Shown here in pieces: positions 1 to 11,007 of a stretch of DNA of 64,000 nucleotides. Positions within the stretch are counted from its first letter, which is position 1. The number at the start of each line of letters is the position of its first letter. Both the position numbers and the translations under genes were made by a program. The DNA lies in the NCBI GenBank assembly GCA_934613505.1, contig CAKTTB010000004.1, forward strand, positions 70,072 to 134,071. The letters are read 5' to 3'. The notes below the pieces were generated by a model. It saw only the letters and a list, made by a program, of their open reading frames with translations. It made no database searches and was not told the origin of the DNA. This DNA is from an uncultured Oscillospiraceae bacterium (lineage in GTDB: Bacteria > Bacillota > Clostridia > Oscillospirales > Oscillospiraceae).

Positions 1-804
1 ACCAAATATAATCAGTATGACGCGCCGTTCATCTTCGATTCCTGGGTCAAGGGCCTGACGCAGATCGACTTTGTGACCTGCGACTATCTCATCGACGCCC
101 AGAGCGTCATGGAGCAGATCCGCGCGCAGCTTTTGACCATGGAATCCGGCGAGGTGGACGCCGACGCGGCCTGCTATGACAAGAACGGCAAGCCGTTCTC
201 CCTCGGCGAGAGCTATGTGGAGGTCGACTTTGACAATCAGCAGATGACGTTCATCAAGGACGGCCGTCTGATCGTCAACACCAATATCGTCTCCGGCGCA
301 CTCAACGGCCACCAGACGCCGACGGGCCTGTACGAGGCGCACGGCAAGGAGCATGACGTCTGGCTCAAGGGCGACGATTATCTCGTCTTCGTCAAATACT
401 GGGTCAGCGTGGTCGGCGACCTCGTCGGTCTGCACGACGCGTCGTGGCGCTCGAACTTCGGCGCGAGCTTCTATGTCTACGGCGGCTCCCACGGCTGCGT
501 CAATACGCCGGAAGAGGCCATGGTGCTGATCTGGAACCTGATCGAGGACGGCACGCCCGTTCTCATGCACGGCCAGAACAAATGGTACGAGCCGGCCAAC
601 GGCAACCCCTATGAGACCAAGAACCCCGTGCGCGGCACGACGTCCGACGTCAAGGTCGAACCCGGCACGCTGGTGCTGACGCCCGGCAGCAGCCGCATCG
701 AGATCCACGCGGACGACGTCGTCGCCCCGAAGATCGAGACCGACACGGATACGGACACGGCCGCCGCGGACGCAAGCGCCGCCAATCCGAAGCCCGTGAG
801 CTGA
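1..804 (+). CDS. L,D-transpeptidase (YkuD family), C-terminal part
   Basis: The reading frame is open from base 1, so the gene begins upstream of the window and only the last 267 residues are seen. They contain a YkuD catalytic domain with the hallmark SHGCVNTP motif near window residue 166 (nucleophilic Cys) and an upstream His in GLHDASW. Such enzymes form 3-3 cross-links in peptidoglycan outside the membrane. The first 60 residues resemble the end of a peptidoglycan-binding or linker domain. The C-terminus is a low-complexity Asp/Thr/Ala tail. Family assignment is firm; the exact type cannot be decided without the N-terminus. Confidence 0.9.
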   Translation, partial: TKYNQYDAPFIFDSWVKGLTQIDFVTCDYLIDAQSVMEQIRAQLLTMESGEVDADAACYDKNGKPFSLGESYVEVDFDNQQMTFIKDGRLIVNTNIVSGALNGHQTPTGLYEAHGKEHDVWLKGDDYLVFVKYWVSVVGDLVGLHDASWRSNFGASFYVYGGSHGCVNTPEEAMVLIWNLIEDGTPVLMHGQNKWYEPANGNPYETKNPVRGTTSDVKVEPGTLVLTPGSSRIEIHADDVVAPKIETDTDTDTAAADASAANPKPVS

Positions 805-820
805 AAATTAAGATAAGATC

Positions 821-860
821 GCAGACATCCGCAGAATACTGTATTCCTGCGGATGTCTGC
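821..860 (+). terminator. Hairpin after the L,D-transpeptidase gene
   Basis: Fourteen-base arms (GCAGACATCCGCAG with CTGCGGATGTCTGC) plus an inner AATAC/GTATT helix follow the stop codon by 17 bases. Only CTGTTT follows, so termination is plausible but not textbook. Confidence 0.55.
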
Positions 861-915
861 CTGTTTGCGGAACGATTCACGCGCGTCAGCGCTGCACGGA
901 CACACAAAAGAAAAG

Positions 916-946
916 CCCGCCGCAGAAGGACTCCTTCTGCGGCGGG
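916..946. terminator. Perfect 15-bp inverted repeat, possible terminator
   Basis: CCCGCCGCAGAAGGA pairs perfectly with TCCTTCTGCGGCGGG around one central base. The A-rich stretch is on the left side (AAAAGAAAAG), so a U-tract would be made only on minus-strand RNA, although no minus-strand gene is seen to the right before 8550. Apart from the two hairpins and the promoter, the 346-base gap before glnN holds nothing I recognise. Confidence 0.4.
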
Positions 947-1070
947 TACAGGCTTACTATAGCATAGCGGGGCGGGCGATGCAAGGAAAACTTTTAAGGG
1001 CGGAAAAATTTCAGAGTCTTCCACAACGGACCGGGTTTTTCCTGATTTTATCTTCGTAAAAGTTTTATTC

Positions 1071-1099
1071 TTGACGCAAAGCACGCGCGGCGGTACAAT
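1071..1099 (+). promoter_or_regulatory. Sigma-A promoter of glnN
   Basis: TTGACG (1071-1076) and TACAAT (1094-1099) are separated by exactly 17 bases, each one base from consensus. The start codon of glnN lies 52 bases downstream behind GAGGAGG. Confidence 0.85.
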
Positions 1100-1150
1100 C
1101 GATGCATATTTTTTGTTTCAGAGCAGAATGAAAAGAGGAGGACGCCAAAC

Positions 1151-3247
1151 ATGAGTGAAAAGAACACGATCCCCAAGCTGTTCGGCAGCATGGTCTTTGA
1201 TGAGGCCACCATGGCGCAGTATGTCGCGGCGAGCGCAGTCGCCGCATGGAAGAAATGTCTGGAGCAGGACCAGCCCCTGACGCTGGAGGTCGCAAATGAG
1301 ATCGCGAGCGGCATGAAGCAGTGGGCGCTCGAGCATGGCGCGACGCACTTTACGCACTGGTTCCAGCCGCTCAACGGCGTGACGGCAGAAAAGCACGACA
1401 GCTTCATCAGCCCCGTCGGCGGCGGAAAGATCACCATGGAGTTTTCCGGCAAGGAGCTGGTCCGCGGCGAGCCGGACGCGTCGAGCTTCCCGTCCGGCGG
1501 CCTGCGCGCTACGTTTGAGGCGCGCGGCTACAGCGCCTGGGATCCGACGTCCTTTGCCTTTATCAAGGACGGCAGTCTCTGCATCCCGACGGTCTTCTGC
1601 TCCTATGGCGGCGACGCGCTCGACAAGAAGACGCCGCTGCTGCGCTCCATGGAGGCTGTCAGCCGTCAGGCGCTGCGGATCCTCCATCTGTTCGGTGACG
1701 ACAAGACGCAGCGCGTCACCGCGCAGGTCGGCGCGGAGCAGGAATATTTCCTGATCGACAAGGCGCTCTATGAAAAGCGCGAGGATCTGAAGTTCTGCGG
1801 CCGCACGCTCTTCGGCGCGAAGCCGCCCAAGGGGCAGGAGCTGGACGACCATTACTTCGGCGCCATCCGCCCGCGCGTGGCGGAATACATGCAGGATCTC
1901 GACCGCGAGCTGTGGAAGCTCGGCGTCCTCAGCAAGACCAAGCATAACGAGGTCGCGCCGTCCCAGCATGAGATGGCCCCTATTTACTGCGACTGCAACG
2001 CCGCCAACGACCAGAACCAGCTGACTATGGAGGTCATGAAAAAGGTCGCCGACCGGCACGGCCTTGTCTGCCTGCTGCATGAAAAGCCCTTCGCGGGCGT
2101 CAACGGCTCCGGCAAGCACAACAACTGGTCGCTCTGCACCGATACCGGCAAAAACCTCTTCTCCCCGGGCAAGACGCCCAGCCAGAACGCACAGTTTTTG
2201 CTGTTCCTCGCCGCGTTCATCTCCGGCGTGGATGAATATCAGGAACTGCTGCGCAGCACGGTCGCCTTTGCGGGCAATGACCATCGCCTCGGCGCGCAGG
2301 AGGCGCCTCCGGCCGTCATTTCCATCTTCCTCGGCACTGAGCTGGAGGAGATCATCGACGCGATCATCTCCGAGCAGGATTATACCGAGCGCACCGGCCG
2401 TCAGCTGCGCATCGGTGTCGATGTTCTGCCGACCATCCCGCAGGACACGACCGACCGCAACCGCACCTCGCCCCTTGCCTTCACCGGCAACAAATTTGAG
2501 TTCCGTATGCCCGGCTCGAGCCAGTCGATTGCCGGCCCCAACACCATCCTCAACACCATCATGGCAGAAGAGCTGGCGCGCTTCGCCGACCGCCTTTCCA
2601 GCGCGGACGATCTCCAGCAGGCGCTGAGCGACCTTCTGCGCGAGGCGTTCACGGCGCACCGCCGCATCATCTTCGGCGGCAACGGCTATGACGCTGCGTG
2701 GATGGACGAGGCCAAGCGCCGAGGGCTTGTGAACCTGCCCAATACGGCTGCGGCGCTGCCCGCCTATATCCTTCCCAAGAATGTGAAGCTGATGACGAAG
2801 CACGGCGTCTATTCCAGAAGCGAGATGCTCGCGCGCCATGAGATCCACATGGAAAAATACTGCAAGATCATTTCCATCGAGGCGTCCACGCTCGTCGACA
2901 TGGTGCAGCACAGCATCCTGCACGCGGCCTCCCGCTATGAGGGCGTCCTGTGCCAGACCATCCTGCAGAAAAAGCAGGCCCTGCCGAACGCGGACTGCCG
3001 CGTCGAGACGGCGCTGGCCGAGAGCATTTTGTCGCTCAACGAGACGCTGCTGGACGATACGGTCGCCCTCAAGACCTCGTTGGAAATGGCGCCGGAGGGC
3101 GAAAGCGCGGCGCTCGTGACCTATTACCACGATACCGTCTACGCCCTCATGAGCAAGGTCCGCGCGTCCGTAGACAAGCTGGAAACGCTGGTGGCCGGCG
3201 ACTACTGGCCGTATCCGCGCTATACCGATCTTCTGTTCTCGGTCTGA
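1151..3247 (+). CDS. glnN: Glutamine synthetase type III
   Basis: A 698-residue cytoplasmic enzyme making glutamine from glutamate, ammonia and ATP. The length and N-terminus (FGSMVFDEATMAQY) are typical of type III, which is much longer than types I and II. Visible active-site blocks are GAEQEYFLI near residue 195 (metal-binding Glu), NGSGKHNNWS near 315, and NRTSPLAFTGNKFEFR near 437. The ATG at 1151 follows a GAGGAGG site. pyrG starts 15 bases after its stop, so the two are probably co-transcribed; both are amide-nitrogen enzymes, one making and one consuming glutamine. No riboswitch or operator was seen in front of it. Confidence 0.95.
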   Translation: MSEKNTIPKLFGSMVFDEATMAQYVAASAVAAWKKCLEQDQPLTLEVANEIASGMKQWALEHGATHFTHWFQPLNGVTAEKHDSFISPVGGGKITMEFSGKELVRGEPDASSFPSGGLRATFEARGYSAWDPTSFAFIKDGSLCIPTVFCSYGGDALDKKTPLLRSMEAVSRQALRILHLFGDDKTQRVTAQVGAEQEYFLIDKALYEKREDLKFCGRTLFGAKPPKGQELDDHYFGAIRPRVAEYMQDLDRELWKLGVLSKTKHNEVAPSQHEMAPIYCDCNAANDQNQLTMEVMKKVADRHGLVCLLHEKPFAGVNGSGKHNNWSLCTDTGKNLFSPGKTPSQNAQFLLFLAAFISGVDEYQELLRSTVAFAGNDHRLGAQEAPPAVISIFLGTELEEIIDAIISEQDYTERTGRQLRIGVDVLPTIPQDTTDRNRTSPLAFTGNKFEFRMPGSSQSIAGPNTILNTIMAEELARFADRLSSADDLQQALSDLLREAFTAHRRIIFGGNGYDAAWMDEAKRRGLVNLPNTAAALPAYILPKNVKLMTKHGVYSRSEMLARHEIHMEKYCKIISIEASTLVDMVQHSILHAASRYEGVLCQTILQKKQALPNADCRVETALAESILSLNETLLDDTVALKTSLEMAPEGESAALVTYYHDTVYALMSKVRASVDKLETLVAGDYWPYPRYTDLLFSV

Positions 3248-3262
3248 TCTGCAGGGAGGCGC

Positions 3263-4864
3263 ATGATGAAATATATTTTTATCACCGGCGGTGTGGTATC
3301 CGGCCTTGGCAAGGGCATCTGCGCGGCGTCCCTCGGGCGTCTGCTCAAGCAGCGCGGCCTACGCGTGCAGAACCAGAAATTTGACCCGTATCTGAACGTC
3401 GACCCGGGTACGATGAGTCCGTATCAGCACGGCGAGGTCTTCGTCACCGACGACGGTGCGGAGACCGACCTGGATCTTGGCCACTACGAGCGCTTTACCG
3501 ACGTCAATCTGACGGCCGGCAGCTCCGTTTCCGCCGGCAAGGTCTATTGGAGCGTCCTGTGCCGCGAGCGAGAGGGCGGATACCTCGGCCGTACGGTGCA
3601 GATCATCCCGCACATCACCGACGAAATTAAATCCCGCATCTACCAGATGGACGACGGCAAGACCGACGTCCTGCTGACCGAGATCGGCGGCACGGTCGGC
3701 GACATTGAGTCGCAGCCGTTCCTCGAGGCCATCCGGCAGGTGGCCGCCGAGCAGGGCAAGAAGAACGTCCTGTTCATCCATGTCCCCATGATCGTCGAGA
3801 TCCCCGGCTCGGGCGAACTCAAGAGCAAGCCCACGCAGCACTCGGTCAAGGAGCTGCTGTCCATCGGCATCCAGCCGGATATTCTTGTCTGCCGCACCAA
3901 CCAGCCGATGACGGAGGAGATCTGCCGCAAGATCGCGCTGTTCTGCAACATGGAGCCGGACTGCGTCATCCCCAACACGACGGCGTCCACCCTGTACGAG
4001 GTGCCGCTGCTGCTGGAAAAGGAGGGCCTGGCCAACGTTGTCTGCCGCAAGCTGGAGCTTGCCTGCGGTGCGCCGGAGCTGACCGAATGGGAGCAGATGG
4101 TTTCCCGCATCAAGACGGCCAGCCGCCATGTGACCATCGCCCTCGTCGGCAAATATACCGAGCTGCACGACGCGTATCTGTCCGTGGAGGAGTCGCTCTT
4201 CCACGCGGGGACGGCCAACCATGTGATCGTCGACATCCGCTGGGTGGATTCGTCCCAGCTGCGGCCGGAGACGGTGGAGCGTATGCTGGACGGCTGCGCG
4301 GGCATTCTCGTGCCGGGCGGCTTCGGCGACCGCGGCATCGAGGGCATGATCCTCGCCGTGCAGTATGCGCGCACGCATAAGATCCCCTATTTCGGCATCT
4401 GCCTTGGCATGCAGATCGCCGTCATCGAGTTTGCCCGCCACGTGCTTGGCTGGGAGGACGCCCACTCGGCGGAATTTGACGAGTTTACGAAGCATCCGGT
4501 CATCGATATCATGCCCGAGCAGAAGACCGTGACCCAGAAGGGCGGCACGATGCGCCTCGGCGCGTATCCGTGCGTCCTGTCCGCGGGCAGCCGCGCGGCG
4601 GCGCTGTATGAAAAGACGGAGATCTCCGAGCGTCACCGCCACCGCTATGAGTTCTGCAACGATTTCCGGGACGACTTTGTCGCGGCCGGCCTTGTGCCGA
4701 CCGGCCTGTCGCCGGACGGACGGCTGGTGGAGATCGTCGAGCTGCCGGAGCATCCGTGGTTCGTCGCCTGCCAGTTCCATCCCGAGTTCAAGAGCCGCCC
4801 GGACCGCCCGCATCCGCTCTTCGCAGGCTTCGTGGGAGCGTCGGCGGAAAAAGCGGAGATTTAG
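3263..4864 (+). CDS. pyrG: CTP synthase
   Basis: A 533-residue enzyme converting UTP to CTP with glutamine as nitrogen donor. The N-terminal amidoligase domain opens with the P-loop-like [11 protein letters not shown] and carries conserved [19 protein letters not shown]. The C-terminal class I glutaminase domain (about 290-530) has the nucleophile in YFGICLGMQ near residue 379 and the His-Glu pair in CQFHPEF near 505. Two ATG codons are adjacent at 3263 and 3266; either may be the start. It lies 15 bases after glnN, behind a GGAGG site (3254-3258). Confidence 0.97.
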   Translation: MMKYIFITGGVVSGLGKGICAASLGRLLKQRGLRVQNQKFDPYLNVDPGTMSPYQHGEVFVTDDGAETDLDLGHYERFTDVNLTAGSSVSAGKVYWSVLCREREGGYLGRTVQIIPHITDEIKSRIYQMDDGKTDVLLTEIGGTVGDIESQPFLEAIRQVAAEQGKKNVLFIHVPMIVEIPGSGELKSKPTQHSVKELLSIGIQPDILVCRTNQPMTEEICRKIALFCNMEPDCVIPNTTASTLYEVPLLLEKEGLANVVCRKLELACGAPELTEWEQMVSRIKTASRHVTIALVGKYTELHDAYLSVEESLFHAGTANHVIVDIRWVDSSQLRPETVERMLDGCAGILVPGGFGDRGIEGMILAVQYARTHKIPYFGICLGMQIAVIEFARHVLGWEDAHSAEFDEFTKHPVIDIMPEQKTVTQKGGTMRLGAYPCVLSAGSRAAALYEKTEISERHRHRYEFCNDFRDDFVAAGLVPTGLSPDGRLVEIVELPEHPWFVACQFHPEFKSRPDRPHPLFAGFVGASAEKAEI

Positions 4865-4890
4865 CAGACGGCTCCGGACTGCAAAAGCAC

Positions 4891-5000
4891 TTGTAGGGGC
4901 GGACGACCTGTCAAGAGTCCTTGAAAGGCTGCAAATTTGCCGCAGATTTTTGTAAAATCGGCGTATTCTGCCGGGCGGACAGAACCGTCCGCCCTTGCAA
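4891..5000. repeat. 110-bp MITE-like intergenic element
   Basis: The ends form an imperfect inverted repeat: TTGTAGGGGCGGAC at 4891-4904 and, reversed, TTGCAAGGGCGGAC at 4987-5000 (12 of 14 match). The right half holds a hairpin GGGCGGAC/GTCCGCCC (4973-4994). It shares GTAGGGG and GTAAAATCGG with the element at 43037-43142, so both look like copies of one dispersed family. Confidence 0.5.
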
Positions 5001-5043
5001 CGGGGTTGGCGGTTTTATAACGGCAATAAATTTTGATAGTCTC

Positions 5044-5080
5044 ACGCCGCCGCGGGCTATGGCCCGCGGCGGCGTTTCTT
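5044..5080 (+). terminator. Rho-independent terminator of glnN-pyrG
   Basis: A 14-bp GC-rich stem (ACGCCGCCGCGGGC with GCCCGCGGCGGCGT, 5044-5057 and 5062-5075) is followed by TTCTT. Confidence 0.8.
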
Positions 5081-5106
5081 CCGATTTTCTTAAAATATAC
5101 ACTTTG

Positions 5107-5137
5107 TTGATAAATTTTGAAAAAAGTGTGATATGAT
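5107..5137 (+). promoter_or_regulatory. Possible promoter of the P-type ATPase gene
   Basis: A good TATGAT box (5132-5137) is preceded by TTGATA (5107-5112) at a long 19-base spacing. Its position overlaps an in-frame ATG at 5133, which supports use of the downstream TTG start at 5175. Confidence 0.45.
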
Positions 5138-5174
5138 AGCAAAAACAAAAACGAGAGAGGGAGGACGACAGAGT

Positions 5175-7619
<2,445 letters not shown>

Positions 7620-7635
7620 ATTTCCGGAAATACTG

Positions 7636-7674
7636 GTATCAGCCGGCTGCATTGCCGGCTGATACTGCTTTTTT
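7636..7674 (+). terminator. Strong terminator between the ATPase and ferredoxin genes
   Basis: A perfect 12-bp stem (GTATCAGCCGGC with GCCGGCTGATAC) is followed by CTGCTTTTTT. The ferredoxin ribosome site GGAGGA begins directly after the T-run, so ferredoxin expression may depend on read-through or on a promoter I did not find. Confidence 0.9.
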
Positions 7675-7686
7675 GGAGGAAACGAT

Positions 7687-7878
7687 ATGCGATATCATGT
7701 AGACGAAGACGCCTGCATCGGCTGCGGACTGTGCGCCGAGACCTGCCCGGCGGTCTTTTTCCTGCGGGAGGACGGTCTGGCCGAGGCGAAGCCGGGCGCG
7801 GTGCCGGAGGAAGAGGAAAGCGCCGCGGAGGCAGCGAAGGACGGCTGCCCCACCGGAGCAATTGCCAAAAATAGCTGA
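7687..7878 (+). CDS. Small [4Fe-4S] ferredoxin
   Basis: A 63-residue soluble electron carrier. It has the motif CIGCGLCAETCP (Cys 10, 13, 16, 20) and a distal CP in DGCPTGAI (Cys 54). This is the pattern of single-cluster or degenerate two-cluster ferredoxins: the second cluster's CxxCxxC set is missing, so only one [4Fe-4S] is expected. The middle is strongly acidic (PEEEESAAEAA). The RBS GGAGGA lies 6 bases upstream. It stands alone between a terminator and a promoter for the next gene, so its redox partner cannot be inferred. Confidence 0.9.
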   Translation: MRYHVDEDACIGCGLCAETCPAVFFLREDGLAEAKPGAVPEEEESAAEAAKDGCPTGAIAKNS

Positions 7879-7903
7879 CAATCGCGCGGATTTTTGCTAT
7901 ACT
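7875..7903 (+). promoter_or_regulatory. Promoter of the DEDD exonuclease gene
   Basis: CTGACA (7875-7880) and TATACT (7898-7903) with a 17-base spacer. The -35 box overlaps the ferredoxin stop codon. Confidence 0.75.
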
Positions 7904-7932
7904 GGTCCCATCCTGTCAAAAGGGGTGGAACC

Positions 7933-8502
7933 ATGGAGCAAAGATATGTGGCGTTCGACGTGGAGACGCCGAACGCGCAGAACCGGCGCATGAGCGCCAT
8001 CGGCGTGAGCGTCATCGAGGGCGGGCAGATCGTGAAGGAGCTTTATACGCTCATCGACCCGCAGACGCACTTCGACCCGTTCAACATCGCCCTGACTGGC
8101 ATCACGCCGGAGATGGAGCGCGGCCAGCCCACGTTCCCGGTTCTGTGGGAGCTGCTGGAGCCGATCATGCGCGGGAGCATACTTGTTGCGCACAACGCGC
8201 CGTTTGACCTGCGCGTGCTGGCATCCTGCCTGCGGGATTACAGGATCAACTGGCAGCCGGAGACCGCGTATCTGTGCACCTGCCAGATGGGCAGGAAGGC
8301 GTATCCGTACCTGCAGAACCACAAGCTGAACACGCTCTGCGATCATCTGGAGCTGCAGCTCGACCACCATAACGCCGGCAGCGACAGCCGCGCCTGCGCG
8401 CTGCTGCTGCTCAATTACTTCGAAAAGGGCCTGCGCCCGGAGCCGTTCCTGCGCAGCTACCGCTTCGCCGACCGTAAGACCTGCCCCTATCACGGGCTTT
8501 GA
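7933..8502 (+). CDS. DnaQ-like 3'-5' exonuclease (DEDDh)
   Basis: A 189-residue exonuclease-fold protein. Motif ExoI is FDVETPN (Asp and Glu metal ligands), ExoII includes HNAPFDLRVL, and ExoIII is HHNAGSDSRACA (general-base His and last Asp). It resembles stand-alone DNA polymerase III epsilon-like proteins or RNase T-type trimming enzymes; the substrate is not decidable. The ATG at 7933 follows a GGGTGG-type site. A TTG 39 bases earlier lies inside the promoter and is rejected. It converges with the histidine kinase gene across a shared terminator. Confidence 0.85.
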   Translation: MEQRYVAFDVETPNAQNRRMSAIGVSVIEGGQIVKELYTLIDPQTHFDPFNIALTGITPEMERGQPTFPVLWELLEPIMRGSILVAHNAPFDLRVLASCLRDYRINWQPETAYLCTCQMGRKAYPYLQNHKLNTLCDHLELQLDHHNAGSDSRACALLLLNYFEKGLRPEPFLRSYRFADRKTCPYHGL

Positions 8503-8508
8503 CACACA

Positions 8509-8548
8509 AAAACCAAGCGGCTTTCCGTCCGGAAAGCCGCTTGGTTTT
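8509..8548. terminator. Bidirectional terminator between convergent genes
   Basis: A perfect 18-bp stem (8509-8526 with 8531-8548) and GTCC loop, with A-run and T-run ends. It serves the exonuclease gene on the plus strand and the kinase gene on the minus strand. Confidence 0.92.
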
Positions 8549-8549
8549 G

Positions 8550-9542
8550 TTATTCTGTTACGGCCTGCTGGTCCAGACCGATGCGGATGGCGGTGCCGTG
8601 ATCCGGTGTGGATTCGGCAGTGATCGTGTGGCCGAGCTTTGCGCAGACGCGGCGGCAGAGATACAGACCGAGACCGCTGGCCTTCTGGTCGCCGCGGCCG
8701 TTGTAGCCGGTGAAGCCCTTTTCAAAGATCCGGGGCAGATCCTCCGGCGCGATGCCGATGCCGGTGTCGCGGATGACGAGCGTTTTGGGCGCTTCCAGAT
8801 AAATGCTGATGCCGCCCTCGCGCGTATATTTGAGCGCGTTCGACAAAACCTGCTCCACGACGAACCGCAGCCACTTTTCATCCGTCACGCATGACACGTC
8901 CAGCGGCGTATAGTCCAGCTTCAGTCTGCGCGTAATAAACTCGCCCGCAAAGCGCCGGACCGAGGCGCGGACGATCGTGTCCACACTGCAGCTGCGCAGC
9001 ACAAGATCGCTCCCGCCGTCAAGCCGGATATAGACCATGACCATCTCCACATACTGCTCGGTGCGCGAAAGCTCCTGCAAAAGCCTGCGCGAGCGGGCGG
9101 AATCCTCCGCCTGCAGGGAAAGGCGCATGGAGGCGATGGGCGTTTTGATCTGGTGCGCCCAGAGCGTATAATAGTCGATCATGTCCTGATACCGGCCGTT
9201 CATCTGCGTGAGGAGCCTGCTCTGCTGGCTGCACAGGGCGGCGGTCAGCGCGGCATAGTCCGCTTCGGCGATCTCCGGCGCTGCCGGCAGCTCCTGCGGC
9301 AGGACCGGCAACTGCCGCAGAAGGATCTGCAGCGTCTCATGCCGGACGCGGACGGCGCGGAAATCCAGAAGCAGCAGCCCCAGCCCCAGAACGAGACACA
9401 GAGCCGCCGGATACCACACCGCCCTGATCGGCAGATGGTACAGCCAGAACGACACCGCAAACAATGCGGAGAACAGCAAAAACGCAGCCAGCACCATGCG
9501 CCTGCTGCGCAGATACCGGAAAAACAAACGTACCGTTTTCAT
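8550..9542 (-). CDS. Intramembrane-sensing histidine kinase (BceS-like)
   Basis: A 330-residue sensor kinase. Two membrane helices (about 16-35 and 41-61) are joined by only a few residues, so there is no extracellular sensor domain, as in BceS/YvcQ kinases. The phosphoacceptor block is HQIKTPIAS near residue 130. ATPase boxes are NALKY (N-box), DTGIGI (G1) and GLGLYL (G2). Its first bases overlap the regulator's stop by four bases. Kinases of this type usually take their signal from a BceAB-type transporter encoded next door, but none is visible here. Confidence 0.92.
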   Translation of the reverse strand: MKTVRLFFRYLRSRRMVLAAFLLFSALFAVSFWLYHLPIRAVWYPAALCLVLGLGLLLLDFRAVRVRHETLQILLRQLPVLPQELPAAPEIAEADYAALTAALCSQQSRLLTQMNGRYQDMIDYYTLWAHQIKTPIASMRLSLQAEDSARSRRLLQELSRTEQYVEMVMVYIRLDGGSDLVLRSCSVDTIVRASVRRFAGEFITRRLKLDYTPLDVSCVTDEKWLRFVVEQVLSNALKYTREGGISIYLEAPKTLVIRDTGIGIAPEDLPRIFEKGFTGYNGRGDQKASGLGLYLCRRVCAKLGHTITAESTPDHGTAIRIGLDQQAVTE

Positions 9543-10210
9543 TCGATCAGATACCCCGCGCCGATCTTTGTCGTGATGAACCCATCCAGCCCGGCCGCGT
9601 CCAGCTTGCGCCGCAGCCGCGTCATGTTGACCGACAGCGTGTTTTCATCCACAAAGCTGTCCGTCTGCCAGAGCGCTTCCATCAGCTTCTCCCGGCTGAC
9701 GATCGTACCTTTCTGCCGCAGAAGCGTATAGAGGATGCGATATTCGTTCTTGGAGAGCGGCAGCCGCCCGCCTTCTGTGAGCAGCGACTGGTCACCCGTC
9801 TGCAAAACCGCGCCCCGGTGCGACAGCGCCGGCGCCGCCGGCGCAAAGTCGTACGTCCGGCGCAGGAGCGCCTGCACCTTCGCGGTCAGAACATCCAGAT
9901 CAAAGGGCTTGGCGATAAAATCATCCGCGCCCATGTTCATCGCCATGACGATGTTCATGTTCTCCGCTGCCGACGAGAGGAAAATGACCGGCACCTGCGA
10001 GACCGTCCGGATCTGCGTACACCAGTGATAGCCGTTAAAAAACGGGAGCGAGATATCCAGCAGCACCAGCTGCGGGTCAAAGGCGGAAAACTCCTCCATG
10101 ACCGCGCGGAAATTCTGCGCGCTGCGCGCGTCCAGCTCCCACTGCCGCAGATGCGCGCAGACGGCCTGCGCGATGCCGGGGTCATCCTCGACGACAAAGA
10201 TCCGATACAT
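9539..10210 (-). CDS. OmpR-family response regulator
   Basis: A 223-residue two-domain regulator. The receiver has acidic residues VVEDD (8-10), phosphoacceptor Asp52 in LLDISLP and Lys near 102 in AKPFD. The C-terminal winged helix (about 128-220) includes LSKNEYRIL and SVNMTRLRRKL. It is the first gene of the pair with the kinase (ATGA overlap). A promoter lies directly upstream on the minus strand. The targets are unknown. Confidence 0.95.
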   Translation of the reverse strand: MYRIFVVEDDPGIAQAVCAHLRQWELDARSAQNFRAVMEEFSAFDPQLVLLDISLPFFNGYHWCTQIRTVSQVPVIFLSSAAENMNIVMAMNMGADDFIAKPFDLDVLTAKVQALLRRTYDFAPAAPALSHRGAVLQTGDQSLLTEGGRLPLSKNEYRILYTLLRQKGTIVSREKLMEALWQTDSFVDENTLSVNMTRLRRKLDAAGLDGFITTKIGAGYLIE

Positions 10211-10235
10211 GCTGCCTCAGCCCCCTTTTATTGTC

Positions 10236-10264
10236 AGTATAGCACATCTGCGGACATACCGCAA
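10236..10264 (-). promoter_or_regulatory. Promoter of the two-component operon
   Basis: On the minus strand TTGCGG (10264-10259) and TATACT (10241-10236) have a 17-base spacer and end 26 bases before the regulator start. Confidence 0.7.
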
Positions 10265-10305
10265 GAAAAGGCGATTTCCCCCTTTCTTTATCGCGTAAAA
10301 TCGTG

Positions 10306-10311
10306 TATAAT
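10306..10311 (+). promoter_or_regulatory. -10 box of the lepB operon
   Basis: A perfect TATAAT lies 43 bases before the lepB start. The matching -35 region (TTTCTT at 10283-10288, 17 bases away) is weak. Confidence 0.55.
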
Positions 10312-10353
10312 ATTTTTAACTTTACGCTTCCGCCGAAACGGAGGATTTTTTCA

Positions 10354-11007
10354 ATGGATCAGGAAGAACAGAAGAACCAGCTGCCGGAGGAGGCAGCACA
10401 GGAGCAAAAACAGCCGAAGGGCTACGAGGCCTATCTCAGTCTGTACGATCTCGTGCGGCTGCTGGCTGTCATTACGCTTATTTTCGTTTTCTTTTTCCGG
10501 CTGGTCGGCGTGGACGGCAGCTCCATGTATCCGACGCTGGTCGACCGGGATTATCTGGTGCTGGAAAGCAATTTCCTGTACCGCGATGTGAAGCAGGGAG
10601 ACGTGGTCGTCCTGTATACGCCGCCGTTCTCCGAAAGCAACGAACTGATCGTCAAGCGCGTCATCGCCACCGGCGGCCAGACGGTCGATATCGACTTTGA
10701 CACCGGCACGGTCTATGTGGACGGCGCGGCGCTGGACGAGAGCTATACCTTAGAGCCGACGTATGAGAGCTTTGCCGGCTACGGGCAGGCGCTCTCTTAT
10801 CCGCTGACGGTGCCGGAGGGCAGCATTTTCGCCATGGGCGACAACCGCAACCATTCCCGCGACAGCCGCGACGCAAGCGTCGGCTGCGTGAGCGAGGACG
10901 CGATCCTGGGCAAGGTGCTCATCGTCCTTGTCCCGGGGCGGCAGACGAATGAATACGGTGAGATCACCGGCGGCCGCACATGGAGCAGATTCGGAGCAGT
11001 ATCATGA
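10354..11007 (+). CDS. lepB: Signal peptidase I
   Basis: A 217-residue membrane protease that removes signal peptides on the outer face of the membrane. An acidic, Gln-rich cytoplasmic N-terminus (1-28) precedes one membrane helix (about 33-50). The nucleophile is Ser57 in GSSMYPTL, and the general base is Lys101 in LIVKRV. MGDNRNHSRDSR is the conserved C-terminal box. The ATG at 10354 is preceded by GGAGGA; an in-frame ATG at 10303 overlaps the -10 box and is rejected. It opens a tightly packed run with overlapping or near-adjacent genes. Confidence 0.93.
   Translation: MDQEEQKNQLPEEAAQEQKQPKGYEAYLSLYDLVRLLAVITLIFVFFFRLVGVDGSSMYPTLVDRDYLVLESNFLYRDVKQGDVVVLYTPPFSESNELIVKRVIATGGQTVDIDFDTGTVYVDGAALDESYTLEPTYESFAGYGQALSYPLTVPEGSIFAMGDNRNHSRDSRDASVGCVSEDAILGKVLIVLVPGRQTNEYGEITGGRTWSRFGAVS

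Noticed and set aside
1118..3130. Very long open frames on the strand opposite glnN (also opposite pyrG, the P-type ATPase, lon and feoB)
   Set aside because: They lack ribosome sites, are rich in Arg/Ala/His low-complexity sequence and mirror the codon bias of the real genes. High GC makes antisense stops rare.
7894..7932. TTG 7894 as start of the DEDD exonuclease
   Set aside because: It sits inside the promoter (before the likely transcription start). ATG 7933 has a proper ribosome site and the family's N-terminus.
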